NCBI GenBank assembly: GCA_026686845.1
Contig: JAIVEN010000022.1
Location: 28,618,001 to 28,682,000 of the forward strand
Direction: 5' to 3'
Length of the DNA stretch: 64,000 bases
Origin: Adenanthera pavonina
Lineage: Eukaryota > Streptophyta > Magnoliopsida > Fabales > Fabaceae
Both the position numbers and the translations under genes were made by a program. Below, piece after piece: positions 47,497-59,219 of the stretch. The notes under the pieces are model-generated. The model was not told the DNA's origin. It was given only the letters and a program-made list of their open reading frames with translations, and made no database searches. Positions within the stretch are counted from its first letter, which is position 1. Each line of letters begins with the position of its first letter.

Positions 47497-48206
47497 GGGT
47501 ATCTTTGGTTCAAAGAAGGGAAAGAGAGGGAAGAGATTTTAATGGAAGGAAAAAAAAAAGGGAGAAAAAATAAGAAATTTTAATTTTATCTCGTTTGAAG
47601 GAAAAATGAAGAATTTTAAATGAGGGATTTTAATGTTATCTTGTTTGAGTTGGGAGGGGAAGGGAGGGAAAATAATTATAATTTGACTATTATATCCTTA
47701 GTTTATTTAAGTTAATATTTTTTTTCTATATTAAAAAAAGAGTTTTTTTTGTTTGAATATTAGATAAAGTTCTTAATCAGAAAGAAACACTCTTTTTTTC
47801 TCAATTTCAACCATAATTATATGTATCTTCTTTTTTTTTCTCAACTTTAACCATGATTATATCATATATGTTAATATGCGAATGTGTCTATGTGTGTTCG
47901 TGATTTCATACATATATGTCACTAAGGTATTTCATATTTTATGAGTGAGACCAAAAAGAGACGTGACAAGACTTATCAGTATATTATGTGGTTAGTTATG
48001 AAAAAGTGAAAGGTATTTTGATCATATTGAACACAATAACACATTTTTTTCCAAATTATCCCAATTTAGAGGGAAAATATATAAAGGTAGGGGAAGGAAA
48101 ATTTTAATAACATTTTCCCTCCCCTCCTCCAATTATTTGATTACCAAATAAAGGGAGGGGAGCAAAATCCCTCCCCTTCCTTTTTTCTTCCCCAACCAAA
48201 CATACC
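47497..48206. mobile_element. PIF/Harbinger-like MITE, 710 bp
   Basis: TTA flanks both sides (47494-47496 and 48207-48209). The ends are inverted copies: GGGTATCTTTGGTTCAAAGA on the left and, in reverse complement, GGTATGTTTGGTTGGGGAAG on the right, followed by matching purine-rich GGGAGGGGA-type stretches about 100-200 bases long. TTA target and GGG..TTTGGTT ends fit Tourist-type elements. There is no coding capacity. Confidence 0.75.
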
Positions 48207-48209
48207 TTA

Positions 48210-49024
48210 TTATTTATTTATTTTTTATTTTATATCTTTCACTCTTCTATTCTTTTATTAATTTTAATTAACTAAAGCAAACGTTTTCTGATACCTTTCT
48301 CCCTCTTGTCCTCGTGGCTTCTTCTCTATCTTCCACCCATCTCCCCTTTGCCACGTCCTCTCTTCTTATCTTTCCCCAATCACACTTATTTGACCAATCT
48401 CCCTCCCTCATCCCCTACCCATCTTCAAAAATAAAATTGTTTATCCTTTTCCATGTAATATTTTATTGTTCACACTATATACTCATACTCTTGTCATCAG
48501 CCAAAAAAAAAATCAAATTTATCTATCATCATACCCCTTTGATATCAAATTTTCAACATAAATACATATATTACTCTTTTAATGCACAATGATGACATAC
48601 TCCAATGTTAAATAAATAAACTATTTAATTAAATTTTAATATTTCAATGAAAAATTAAACACTACAATTTAATATGAAAATATTGAAATTTTGTATGGTA
48701 AATAAACAAATAAAGGAGGATCCTAGAGCTCAGGCCAAAAAAACAAAAGGAGGATCGTAGAGCCACAATCGGATGACTCGTGTGCATTTGCGATTTGAAA
48801 AATTCCATTGCATCCACATTCATTTACCTTCTCATGATGTAATATCACAGAGCAGAACCTTTTGCTGCTCAGGTGGTCTGTTGTGACAACCCGTTCCCAG
48901 ATTTCGCACACTTTACCATGCATCCCACTTCACTGCCTCCTGCCTTCTTAACATCCTACGTCTGCTTAAAATAGAACTACCATCATCGTCCACTCAACCA
49001 ACGGTCCAGATTACCAATCTCCGA
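48210..49024. other. Spacer upstream of the DUF4228 gene
   Basis: T/C-rich sequence without a gene. It contains one micro-insertion (48712-48763). Confidence 0.35.
48712..48763 (+). mobile_element. Micro-retroposon-like insertion with 18-bp duplication
   Basis: AAAGGAGGATCCTAGAGC (48712-48729) and AAAGGAGGATCGTAGAGC (48746-48763) differ at one base and flank TCAGGCC plus an A-tract (TCAGGCCAAAAAAACA). The head AGGCC-A(n) equals the 3' end of the larger hairpin retroposon at 53.7 kb read on its own strand. Confidence 0.6.
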
Positions 49025-49340
49025 TGTCTTCACGTGACCACCTCCCATTTTTGGATCCCCTGGGTCCCACTTCCTATTTCCATCGACGGTAAAGATGGAA
49101 TCACCACTTTAAGACACGAAAACCAAGTAACACTTCAGTCCCGCCTCCTTCTCTCAACGACACGTATCCTAACCTGTACAACCTGTCAACCACAACTTAC
49201 AGCCTGGAAAGCCATTTCACACTGTTTCCATTTCAACTTTAAACAAAAAACAAATCAAAAGAATATTTACATTTATAGACGGATCCGACGTGGCAATACG
49301 GTCCCTATCACGGGGCTCGCTCCTTCCTCTATATATACCC
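49025..49340 (+). promoter_or_regulatory. Promoter of the DUF4228 gene
   Basis: A G-box CACGTG lies at 49031-49036, a CACGTA at 49161, an ABRE-like GACGTGGC at 49287-49294 and a TATA box (CTATATATAC) at about 49329-49338, some 105 bases before the ATG. The ACGT elements suggest abscisic-acid or light/stress control; this is inferred from motifs only. Confidence 0.6.
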
Positions 49341-49442
49341 TTCTTCCCCGCTTGCTTTTTTCTTCAATCCATAATCCCTCTGCTCTTCACCTATTAAACA
49401 TAGAGAGTAGAGAACTAATTAGATCGCAGAATTTTATGCTAA

Positions 49443-49937
49443 ATGGGTAACTGCAGCTCCGGCGATATGGTGCAGGTACCGACGGCGAAACTTATTCTGG
49501 AAGACGGACAGCTTCGTGAGTTCTCTTATCCGGTGAAAGTTTCGTACGTGTTGCAAAAGTACCCGATGTGTTTTATATGTAACTCCGACGACATGGACTT
49601 TGACGACGTCGTGAGGGCTATTGACGAGGATGAGGTATTACAACCGGGTCAGCTCTATTTCGCTTTGCCGTTGAGTCGGTTGAATCACCCGCTACAGGCC
49701 GAGGAGATGGCCGCATTGGCGGTGAAGGCCAGCTCGGCGCTCACGAAAAGTGGTGGCAGTGAGAAACTCAATTGTCGCCGGACACAGATTGTGGTTCCCG
49801 GCAATGAGAACTCTAAGCCGTGTCAGAAAGTGTCTCACAGAGTTAGTGGTGCACGTAGTGTTGGTCGGTCAAAGATAAGAAGGAGAAGTGGCGATTGGGC
49901 CAAGTCTACGGCGACGTTGAGTACAATACCGGAGTAG
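49443..49937 (+). CDS. DUF4228 (PADRE) domain protein
   Basis: An intact intronless gene of 164 residues. It starts MGNCSS, giving Gly2 for N-myristoylation and Cys4 for palmitoylation, so membrane attachment is likely. The DUF4228/PADRE domain follows: AKLILEDGQLREFSYPVKVS, then YPMCFICNSDDMDFDD and LQPGQLYFALPLSRLNHPLQ, AEEMAALAVKASSAL, the usual order. The C-terminal 60 residues are basic and Ser/Arg-rich and end in a short TATLSTIPE motif. Members are induced by pathogens and abiotic stress, and their biochemical role is unsettled. The start is fixed by the TATA box about 105 bases upstream and by the conserved MGN N-terminus. Confidence 0.95.
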   Translation: MGNCSSGDMVQVPTAKLILEDGQLREFSYPVKVSYVLQKYPMCFICNSDDMDFDDVVRAIDEDEVLQPGQLYFALPLSRLNHPLQAEEMAALAVKASSALTKSGGSEKLNCRRTQIVVPGNENSKPCQKVSHRVSGARSVGRSKIRRRSGDWAKSTATLSTIPE

Positions 49938-52284
49938 GATTAGTTTCGGAAGAAAATGTCCGCCGGTGATTTTGTTTTCTTGTAAATAACTATAACTAGA
50001 TCGAGATATTCCTTTTTCAGGGAAGCCAAAAACAAAAATTCAACATTGTAGAAGTTTTATTCCATGGAACAATGAAAGTGATCAGATTTCTGAGTTAGAC
50101 CCAGTCTTCATCATGGCTGCTCTGTTCATCGTTGGCTCTAATTTTTTTATAGTGCTATTCATTTTTCTTTATTGGCTTATACTTTTTAATCCCTCCATTG
50201 GTCGATGAAAAAGAAATGTAAAATATCGTCGCAGTAGCAGTAATTAACGATAATCTTGTTGAATAGAATAATTTTCTGTGAATTTAAAAGGAGATAATAA
50301 TGGGGACGTCGGAAGTAAAAGAAAATTACCACTTCCACTTGCCAACATGGTTAGGCACGACATGAGAGATCGGGAGAGAAATAGACATGCCAACATCAAT
50401 TGATATGATTGGGTAAATGAAAATTACAGTCAAATGGGATCAGCATACGTAGGTTGCTAATGGAACTATGGAAGAGCCAAAAAGACGGGACAAGCTAGAA
50501 GCTGTATTTTCTTTAAAAAAAAAAAAAAGGTTCACTGGTGTCAAGTTTTCAAATCCGACTCATGCTTGATAGGGATGTAAGATTAGTGATAAGGAACTAG
50601 GTAGAATTACATCCCAGAAAATGATAATAGTTAGGCGTGTAAGGATGATGACAGAAACAGTGAGGATAATTAATTACAAGGTGGCTGAAGGAGTGGTGCA
50701 AGAGACGAAAATAAGCACATACGATGAAGCGATGGACGTAAGGCAAACGCGCACAGTTTGGCCTATACACATTCAGACCAACCAGGGATTGAACCCAGAA
50801 TTAATGTTGGATGCCAACGTACGGCTCTCTCAGGGGAGACTTGAAAAAATTGTTTACAGATGGAAACAACTAGCAAGCATCCGCGTAGTGAAACTCAAGG
50901 ACGTGGGAAAGTGAGCTAATCTTTTCATGAAATTTTGTTTTTCTTCGGAAAGTTTAAACTACTTAAATTTAATTTGAAGGGTATGAAATGTAGGAGGATT
51001 TTTCCCAATCCACAATAATTTACTCCACTGTCATGAGCTGATAATAATAGAGTCTACTGTTGATGACAATGAGTGTCCCAGTAATGATAAAAAACATGTC
51101 TTTACCATTTTGCAAATGGGACGTCCAGTCAATGCATCAAAGATTCAAGGGTTTTATTCGCACATTTTGCTTCGGTGAAACCTACCTATAGTTAATACTC
51201 TCTTCATATGAAAAATTAAGTTCGTCACTCCTAGAGTTTAGGATATTTTTCCCAAAAAAATTGTCCTTTAATTTAACTCTCTTTATTTTGTCTCATATTA
51301 TAAGATAATATAAAATTTTTTTTTACCTTATAATATAAAATAATAATTTTTTATTTTTATCACTTATTTATTATATTATTAATATTATAACTTGTATTAT
51401 ATTTAATGAAATAAATGATATTAATAGGGTTAGAATTAAAATTTTTTATTTTTTTATAAATTTAAAAATATAATAAATATTTCTTAATATGCATAAAATT
51501 TTGTTATGTTATTTTGTAATATAAGATTAAGTGAGTAATAATTATTAATTATCTTTTACCACTTTACCCTTTATCATATTGCAAACTCCTCCTAATTTTA
51601 ATGAATTCAATTTCAAAAATATTAATTATAAGAGCATTTTAGTTTAACAACTTCGAATTTTACTACTGTATAGATAATTCAATATCTTTTACAAACTGTA
51701 TATATAAGCTTAACAATCAAATTTTTTGAAACCGGGGTTAGTATATGTGAGCAGATTTTGAGTAAGCCGCTGGCCTAATGCTCCACATGTCTTATACAGC
51801 TGTTAAAGTTATAATGACCCAGGTCCAAGAATCTCCAAATTATGGAACTGCAAGATACAGAATTGAATGGGAACTGTTGAACCATTACAAGAAGAAGGCA
51901 TGGCCATTGTCCAGTGGAGGATCGATCTATGTAATATAGAATATTGACCGTCGATATACTGTTGATGTGTTGGAGAAAAGATTTCATGAAAAGGGATCGA
52001 TGGATAAGGTTGAGCAGCCCGGTGAACCTAACCAAGCTAGCTAGCTACAAGTACATACAGTACAGGTGTATGCGGATCAGTGGTCCAGAAAGTAGGTCGT
52101 CCAGTCCTTTCGTTGGAGTTTGTTTTCACTTGGGGCTGTGAAAAATCAGTTTAATAATAGCCTAGCTAACTTGTGCGTTATTAATCGTCAAAAATGATAC
52201 GAATATGAACATGTAGATCTTCTCAAAAAATTAAAAAAATATTGAATATATTAAAGTCAAGTTTTCACACCGTATGAAAGATAA
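49938..52284. other. Spacer after the DUF4228 gene
   Basis: The first 200 bases are presumably the 3' untranslated region. A 97-codon plus-strand open frame at 50621-50914 is not recognised. A TA-rich foldback-like block at about 51260-51560 (TTATAAGATAATATAAAA facing TTTTGTAATATAAGATTAAG) may be another MITE. Confidence 0.35.
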
Positions 52285-52531
52285 CCGAGGTCCTATAAGG
52301 TATTATTTTTTATTGTATAAGTATTAAGAAGATATAATTATATTTTTAAATTTATAAAAAAATAATATAAATTTTTAATTTTATTTTTATTGATTAAAAA
52401 ATGAAATAATTTATGAGATAAAAAAATTATTAAATGAAGGGTAAAAAAATTTAAATAAAAAATAATATAATATTTTATAGATAAGACCAAATAAATTTTT
52501 AAAATAATATTTTATAAATGGGATGGGAGGC
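52285..52531. mobile_element. Stowaway-like MITE, relative of the 4978-5202 element
   Basis: The ends face each other imperfectly: GAGGTCCTATAAGGTATTAT on the left and, in reverse complement, CTCCCATCCCATTTATAAAA on the right. The interior shares the order of phrases with the element at 4978 (TATATTTTTAAA.TTATAAAAAA, AATTTTATT, AAATAATTTATAAGATAA-type, AAATTATTAAA). It has no coding capacity. Confidence 0.55.
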
Positions 52532-52964
52532 AGTTCTAAACTAGAGTGAGAAATTAATAGAGATAGCACTAATATTGTATGGTCAAAGGCTCAAAGCTGT
52601 TGTGTATTGTTTGTTTGCGTTTGAAATTTTGGGAGTTGGAATAGCAAGAGCCATTTTTGACTTGCAATGGCCATTATGAAGGAAAGCCAGCTGTGGTGGA
52701 ATCCCATGTTCATATCCATCTCCTTACTCCTTTGTCCTTAATTCCAGTAAAAAAAAAAAGGTGCAATAATGCTCACCACCACCTGTTTTCTTAATTATTA
52801 GGTCCAGACTCAATGATTTTGAGTCTCTTTATAATTTTTAAAATATTTTATAATTTTAAAATTTTAATAAAGTATTAATAATTTATTTTATTATCTTACA
52901 TTTTTATTAATATCAAATAGATTATTTAATAGAGTATTTAATTAAGGTTATTTTGATAATATAC

Positions 52965-53220
52965 TATTTTCTCTTGTCTTAAATATAGAATTTTTTATCT
53001 TAATTTTAAATATAGGACTCTTTCCAGAATATGAGATTGTATTTATTATGCATTACAAAAAATGTCCCTATTTAATTTATGAAATAGAGAAAGAAATGGA
53101 TTCAATAAAATTAATTTTGAAAAGATAATGTGATTTTTGAAAAGATAAAGATAGTTAATTAATTTTAATTATTATTCTTAATTCACGTAATTTAGTTAAA
53201 GGGGTATTAAATGAAGGAAT
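52965..53220 (+). repeat. Diverged dispersed repeat, copy 1
   Basis: The phrase order CTTGTCTTAAATATA, TTTAATTTATGAAAT.., AGAAAGAAATGGATTCAATAA-type, TTTTGAAAAGATAATGTGAT, TAGTTAATTAATTTTAATTA, ATTCTTAATTCACGTAATTTAG recurs at 54740-55010 in the same orientation. It is probably an old AT-rich MITE family. Confidence 0.55.
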
Positions 53221-53477
53221 GAAGGAAATATTAAATTTTACAATGTTATAGATTATTTAATGATTTTCTTGATTTATGTAAAAAAATCCTAAAAAAAATA
53301 ATTTTTATGAACAATAGAGGTAGTAACTCATATTCATCCACAAAGTAATTAAGAAAGTAACAAAATAACAGAGGATGCTGTATGACATGGTTGCTAGAGT
53401 GCACAAGATGAAAAATTTACTGAAGGAAAATTACTAATTACCACTCAAAATAGAAGAATTAATGTCGTCCTAATTTC

Positions 53478-53480
<3 letters not shown>

Positions 53481-53516
<36 letters not shown>
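53481..53516 (+). repeat. (TG)18 microsatellite
   Basis: Uninterrupted TG dinucleotide repeat of eighteen units. Confidence 0.97.
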
Positions 53517-53519
<3 letters not shown>

Positions 53520-53645
53520 ACAACTAATTAAGCACAATGATTGTTGACTATGGGGAATGTTCGATGTATGTGGTTTGCCTACTTGCTCAGTGTGATTGAA
53601 CGTTTCAGCTGGCAATGCTACAAAACTAGCTATGCGTCAAACAAA

Positions 53646-53764
53646 GTAAAATTGATAACTTTTTTTTTTTTTGGCCTGCCAGCAGGCGAACCTTTGCATT
53701 TGTGGTTTAAGAAGAAGTAAACAACCACAAAGGCACAGAGAAGCTGGCAGTAAAATTGATAACT
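53646..53764 (-). mobile_element. Small poly(A)-tailed hairpin retroposon with perfect 15-bp target duplication
   Basis: GTAAAATTGATAACT occurs at 53646-53660 and, identically, at 53750-53764. The 89 bases between them start with a run of 12 T (53661-53672), which is a poly(A) tail on the minus strand. The remaining 77-base body folds on itself: CTGCCAGC (53676-53683) pairs with GCTGGCAG (53743-53750), and CCTTTG plus TTTGTGGTT pair with AACCACAAAGG (53723-53733). The tail and target duplication show LINE-type retroposition of a short structured RNA. I do not recognise the RNA; it may be the 3' part of a SINE. Confidence 0.75.
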
Positions 53765-54057
53765 AGTAGAGTAGTGGTTCACGCTTTCGTTCGTACCAAA
53801 GCAAGGTTTTGGTTGAATGAGATTCCTTTTTTTTTTTTAACAGGGAATATTATTCTACTTAAATTCCATAATACTTAAATTTAAATTTTTATAATCAAAT
53901 CATTAGAATTAAAATTAAATTAAAAATAAAATAAAATTAGAAAAAATATAATTTTCCCCATCAACATAGCTATGGAAGGAATTCTTGTTAACATTCCATT
54001 ATGTAGCTCACGGACCTAGTTTATCTCCAATAATTTTAGTTTTGATTTTAATTTATA

Positions 54058-54630
54058 CTCCCGGTGCTTTAATAAAGTATAAGGGACAAAAAATAAAATA
54101 ACATAAATTTAAAAAAATAATCAATTTATTTGGAATGCTTCTTTCATTTCTTTTTAACTATTATTTTTTGTATTTATATTTATATGTTACTTTCAAATTT
54201 CAAGACAACATTAGTTATTATTTTTCTAATTATATTCTTACATATCCTTATAAAAGTAAAAAATAACAATAATTAATTTTTCTTATCTATCTATTTATTG
54301 AAAACTATGTTAGAAAATTTAAAACAAATTTTAATATATTAATTATATTTCTTAATCTATATGTTAAAAGCTTATATGTCACATAAAAAGAAACATAGGG
54401 GTATAAAATAGTTTTAAAAATATCTTCATAATTTTAATAATTTTTATATTATGTAATTAATATAAATAAATTGTGTTGAGAAAATATCATATTAATTAGA
54501 TATATTTTTAAAAAATTATTAAATATATTAAATAAATTCATGTATTACTTATATTTTTGAAACATAGAAACTCAAATAGTTATCCTTTATATTGACCTTT
54601 ATATTAAGGATATTAAGGGAGCAAGGAGTG
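54058..54630. mobile_element. Possible MITE, about 570 bp, TA-flanked
   Basis: TA lies on both sides (54056-54057 and 54631-54632), with ends CTCCCGGTGCTTTAATAA and, in reverse complement, CACTCCTTGCTCCCTTAATA. These are weak inverted ends of Stowaway character. The interior is AT-rich and non-coding. Confidence 0.4.
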
Positions 54631-54739
54631 TATATTAATGATTAATGATTATTGATTTGGAGCGAGAGTGACGCCATTGGATAGGACCGCTACTCTTTCC
54701 ACCCAATTTTTTTTTTTTTCTCTTTTTATCAAAATAAAC

Positions 54740-55010
54740 GTCTTACTCTCTCTTGTCTTGAATATATAATTTTTTTGATTTAATTTTATATATATAAATT
54801 TTTTAAAATATAATATAATATTTATTATATATTATCAAATATTTATATTTAATTCATGAAAAAAAAGAGAAATAAATTTAATAAAAGTAATTTTAAAAAG
54901 ATATTATGATTTTTGAAAATAATAAGCTAGTTAACTAATTTTAATTAATTCTCATTCTTAATTTGTATAATTCAGTTAAAAGGGTTTTATATTAAATATG
55001 AAGAAGTAAT
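54740..55010 (+). repeat. Diverged dispersed repeat, copy 2
   Basis: Matches 52965-53220 in phrase order: TTGTCTTGAATATATAATTT, AATTCATGAAAAAA, TTTAATAAAAGTAATTTTAA, TTTTTGAAAATAATAAGCTA and TTCTTAATTTGTATAATTCAG. Confidence 0.55.
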
Positions 55011-57526
55011 ACATTTTAGCTGGTTTAGTACCATTGAAAGTTAAGGAAAGGACCAAATATTCTTTCGATCACATTTTATCTATTATTTTTTAAATTTTTA
55101 GATGCCTTAATTTATATGTTATTTTATATTACCGATAAAGTATTAATTACTCTTTTACTATTTTATCTTATATTAAAAATAATAACAGATAAATTATAAG
55201 TCATCTTTAACATTTAAATCAAAGGTGTTTTGTTAAAATATTATTAAATTTTACTATATTTTAAGTCATTTAATGATTTTATTAATTTTTATGAAAAATC
55301 TTAAAATAATAGATAAAATAGCATGGTGGAATCTTCATATTTATGGATACAACTCTGCTGTCTTATTTACAATTTTATAGTGATTTTATTTTTTTAAAGG
55401 CCAAAGATTGTTGTGAATTGCTATAACATATAAAAATTCTATATTTTTTAAAATATTTGTATAATTTGTATAAAAAATAAAAAAAATACTTTCTCAACCT
55501 AGTCAAACTAAACTAAATCAAACACCGGCAAAAGATGTTAAAATCAAGTTTGACATCAAGTTAAGCAAAAGCTGGTTGTCTCATATCATTTATGAGTCTT
55601 ATACCCGTACTACGATCAATTTGCTTTTTTTTTTTATTGTCTACGATCATGAGCCAAATTACACTAGCAAGTGGTTCGAAAAAGTTGTTAATTGAGTTTT
55701 AAAATCAATGAAATTAATTATACAAACCCTTAAATGGAAGAAACTTTGAAATATTTTAATGTTTATGGCGTATTGATAGGAAAGGGAAAATAAAAATAGA
55801 AAAAAAAAAGTATTGTGCACGTCTTAAGTTATACGCAAGTCCAAAGTAGACATAAAGGAGAGTAGTAGTCTGGTGGTACCCTATTACAATTTTTTTATCC
55901 ATTTTAGTAGCTTAAATGTAAAAAATAAATATGTTTAAAATTCCAACTTAGGTTCATATATAATCAAATCTAACTTATATATATAAGGAAAGGGATGAAG
56001 ATTAAGCTTCTTAATCTGAGTGAGTGGTATGCAATGTCGGATCTACATATCATCAAAATGTCAAAGAGTGGTTTTAAAGCCAATTGTTTTGCATATTCTC
56101 ATTTTAAATTTGAAGCATTTTCATTGTCTGACAAAAATAAATAAATAAATAAATAAATTATGTATATTGAATTCTTTACAATCAAATAATTTTTTAATCA
56201 AAATGAAAAAAAAGATTAATGAAATTATTATACTCAGAGCCTATTTGACAATGTTTTCTATTTTCTTATCCTTAAAACAAATTTGTAAAATTGTTTTTGA
56301 GAATAAGTTTTGAAAATAATAAAATAAAAAATTTGTTTGAATAGTAATTATCAAAATCATAATTAGTAAGTGATATATGAGTTATTCAAAATTTATAATT
56401 TTATCATTAATAAGGTGAGTGTTTTTCATCTTTTATTTTATTTTTTAGAACAAAAATTATAAAACACCTTAAAGATATTCTGAGTTTTTTGTTATTTTAT
56501 TTTTCTGTTTTGAGAACAGTTAATAAAAAATAAGTTTATTAAATAAAATTTTTTATTTTTTATTTTTAAAAATAAAAAAATTATTTTTAAAAAGTGCACC
56601 TTAGGGTCTGTTTGGTATTCCGTTAGAAAAGTAGTTTGGAGTCCAAAATGAGTTTGATAAAATTATGGGTCTGTTTGTCCATTTTCACTTTCCCATTTAA
56701 AAATAAGTTTGGGCACGAAACGAGTTTTCCGAACAAGGAAATTGATGGTGGCTTTTCCTTTTTGTTTTTTTATTTTTGTTTATATTTATTTTAAAATTAG
56801 ATAAAAATATATCAATAAAAATGAGAAAAAATAATAAATTTAAAAAAATAAAATTTTCATAAAATTTCTTCTATCTATTGACTAAAATATCCCCTCAAAA
56901 TTTTAATTTTCATATATTATGACCTGTAAAAAAATATTATATCAGATATATTATATTTTTAATTAAATAAATACAAATTAAATTTTAGTTCAAGGAAATT
57001 AAATCAATCATGAAATAGAGTTTAAGCTTAATTAAAAAAAAATTATAAGTTTTGTCAAAATTAATTTTTAAATAAATTATCCAAACATAAATACGTTAGT
57101 CTAAAACTAATTTTTATCATATCTATGTTATAAAATTAATTCTACTAAAATTTATTTTTAACCAACTAAAAATTAAACAAGTACTTACTCTTTCGTTATA
57201 TATATATATATATATTTTATTTTATTTATCCTTTAATAATGTTATATGTATAACATGGTTCAATCATGGTGGGTTTATTATCAGCTCATGGAAAACGCAA
57301 CCTCTAGACATAGGCTTGTAGATCCAACTGTTGAGCATTCACCCTCTGCCTCACTGTCTTTTCAATTATGTTTTCTTTTTTCTCTTTTGCTTTCAAAGGT
57401 ACTTATCAGTGCGCACAAATGCTCTTATTATCACCAAACTTCAAGATATAAACTCTTACATCATGACGGAAAAAAATAACTTTTCATTCTTTTAAAAAAT
57501 CAAATCATCAGTATCTAATATATATA
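55011..57526. other. AT-rich spacer
   Basis: No gene. It holds (AAAT)n at 56135-56158 and (TA)n at 57197-57215. GGGTCTGTTTGG at 56613 looks like a PIF-type MITE end, but no partner was found. A direct repeat CTACGATCA (55610-55618, 55641-55649) flanks 22 bases with a T-tract, but the tract does not abut either copy. Confidence 0.35.
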
Positions 57527-57830
57527 TTCCATCCAATCATAGTTATAAATATAAAATATTTTTTAAAAATATTATTTATTCAAAAAATAAGATATTTTAT
57601 AGTATTATTTAGTGTATTAATTATTTTTTTCTTTCATAATTCTGGTCTATAATTAATAGGTAAGAGATAAATAATATAAAAAAGTATGAAAGATAATATA
57701 ATTAATAAAAATAAATAATAGAAAATATTGATATTTGATAAGAAATTTAATAATCAAGCTCATTTACTTAAGATATATAAAATAATTAAAAATATTTTAT
57801 ATTTAGAATTAGAAGAAAAAAGAAACTCTA
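57527..57830. mobile_element. AT-rich foldback element, probable MITE
   Basis: The left end (CATCCAATCATAGTTATAAA then TATAAAATATTTT) faces the right end, which in reverse complement reads CTTCTAATTCTAAATATAAA then ATATTTTTAATTA. The arms are imperfect. Class is uncertain. Confidence 0.45.
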
Positions 57831-59219
57831 GATAATTGAATTGGGCTGGTAGAACTGCAAGTAGGAGTGAGTAATCGGTCGGTTCGGTTCGGTTCGGTTC
57901 GGTTGAAAACTGAAAAAACCGAAAACCGAATTAACATAGAATATATAACCGAACCTATCTGAACAAACTGAAAAAACCGAACTGAACCGAACCGAAATAT
58001 TTCGGTTCTGTTCGGTTCAGCTTTTTCGGTTTGGGCCTTTAATGGGCCTTTGCTGGAAAAAAATTGTAAACTGAACTGAAAGTGTAAACCTTAATGGACC
58101 TTTGTTGTTCCACTGTCACCTTGTGATTTTTTTTTTCCTAAAATATCATCTAAGTACTTTTGAACTTATAAAGATAAAGGATTAAATTTTATATATAATA
58201 CACCATCACACAGACAATTTACAAATATATATTACAGTGCCCTGTTGTAAGAATTACTGAATTACTGATTCAACAGGACATGATAGATAGATTGTTTTTT
58301 GTATTTGATGGATAGAATAGATACACAACTACAAAATATGGGCGACTTTTGATATAAAGCAATACAAACTTGCAAGTTATAATGTAAAATATGGTAAGAA
58401 ACTAAAATTGGAACAAATACTTAAAATCAAAATAAATGAATAATTGGATAAATGGAATGAAAAACTTGTTACAGCAACAATAGAGGAGCACTAGGATTAG
58501 GATTAGCTAGTAGACATATTAGAAATTATGTATTAGTTTAACTAAAAAGCCCTTTGTTTCATGATTTTATTTTAAAATTGATTTCTAATTCTAACTACTC
58601 TTGTAAATTCATTAAACCCAAACCAAAGTAATATAAGAAGATGCCCATTTCAATTTCATGAACCTATAAAATGGAAACAAAGTACAGAACTCCACTGAAA
58701 TGTTCTGAAGTTGTGCCTAGTGACAATGAGTTTAGCTACTAAATACTAATATGCATAGTTTAATACAACAATGTATTGTTCTAGGATCCTAAACAACAAA
58801 ACCAAAATCTATTTTTCACCATTTTAATGTCATGTGGGAATCTAATCCAAAAACTAATGCAGCTTAAATCTATTTAAAACTAATAAACTTCATCTTAACC
58901 ATCAAGACAAAGGGACAAGATGGATCATTCATATATTCAAATCAAGCGAAATCATGCAACCAGTCAACAACAATATCTTGCATACAAACAAACTCAAATA
59001 TAATTTGATAAGATCAGTCTTTATCTTCCAACAAGGCAACACCAGAGCATAATTAACAACATTATAACAAGGTACCAAAGGATTTTGCCAACCTCCAAGG
59101 TTCAACCTACGTTTAAAAAAAAAGATCAAGTAACCAACCACATCAACATGTATTAATCAATAATAAAATTATATGGAGATGAAAAAATTAATTTACCTCA
59201 ATAAGACAATAGCAACAAC

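Noticed and set aside
49034..49450. 138-codon open frame upstream of the DUF4228 gene
   Set aside because: It covers the TATA box and the leader and has no recognisable content.
50621..50914. 97-codon plus-strand open frame
   Set aside because: No recognisable family, no promoter or splice context. It could be a small gene, but I cannot support it.
55610..55649. Another micro-insertion (CTACGATCA repeats around a T-tract)
   Set aside because: The T-tract does not abut either repeat copy and the duplication is only 9 bp, so it does not meet the pattern.
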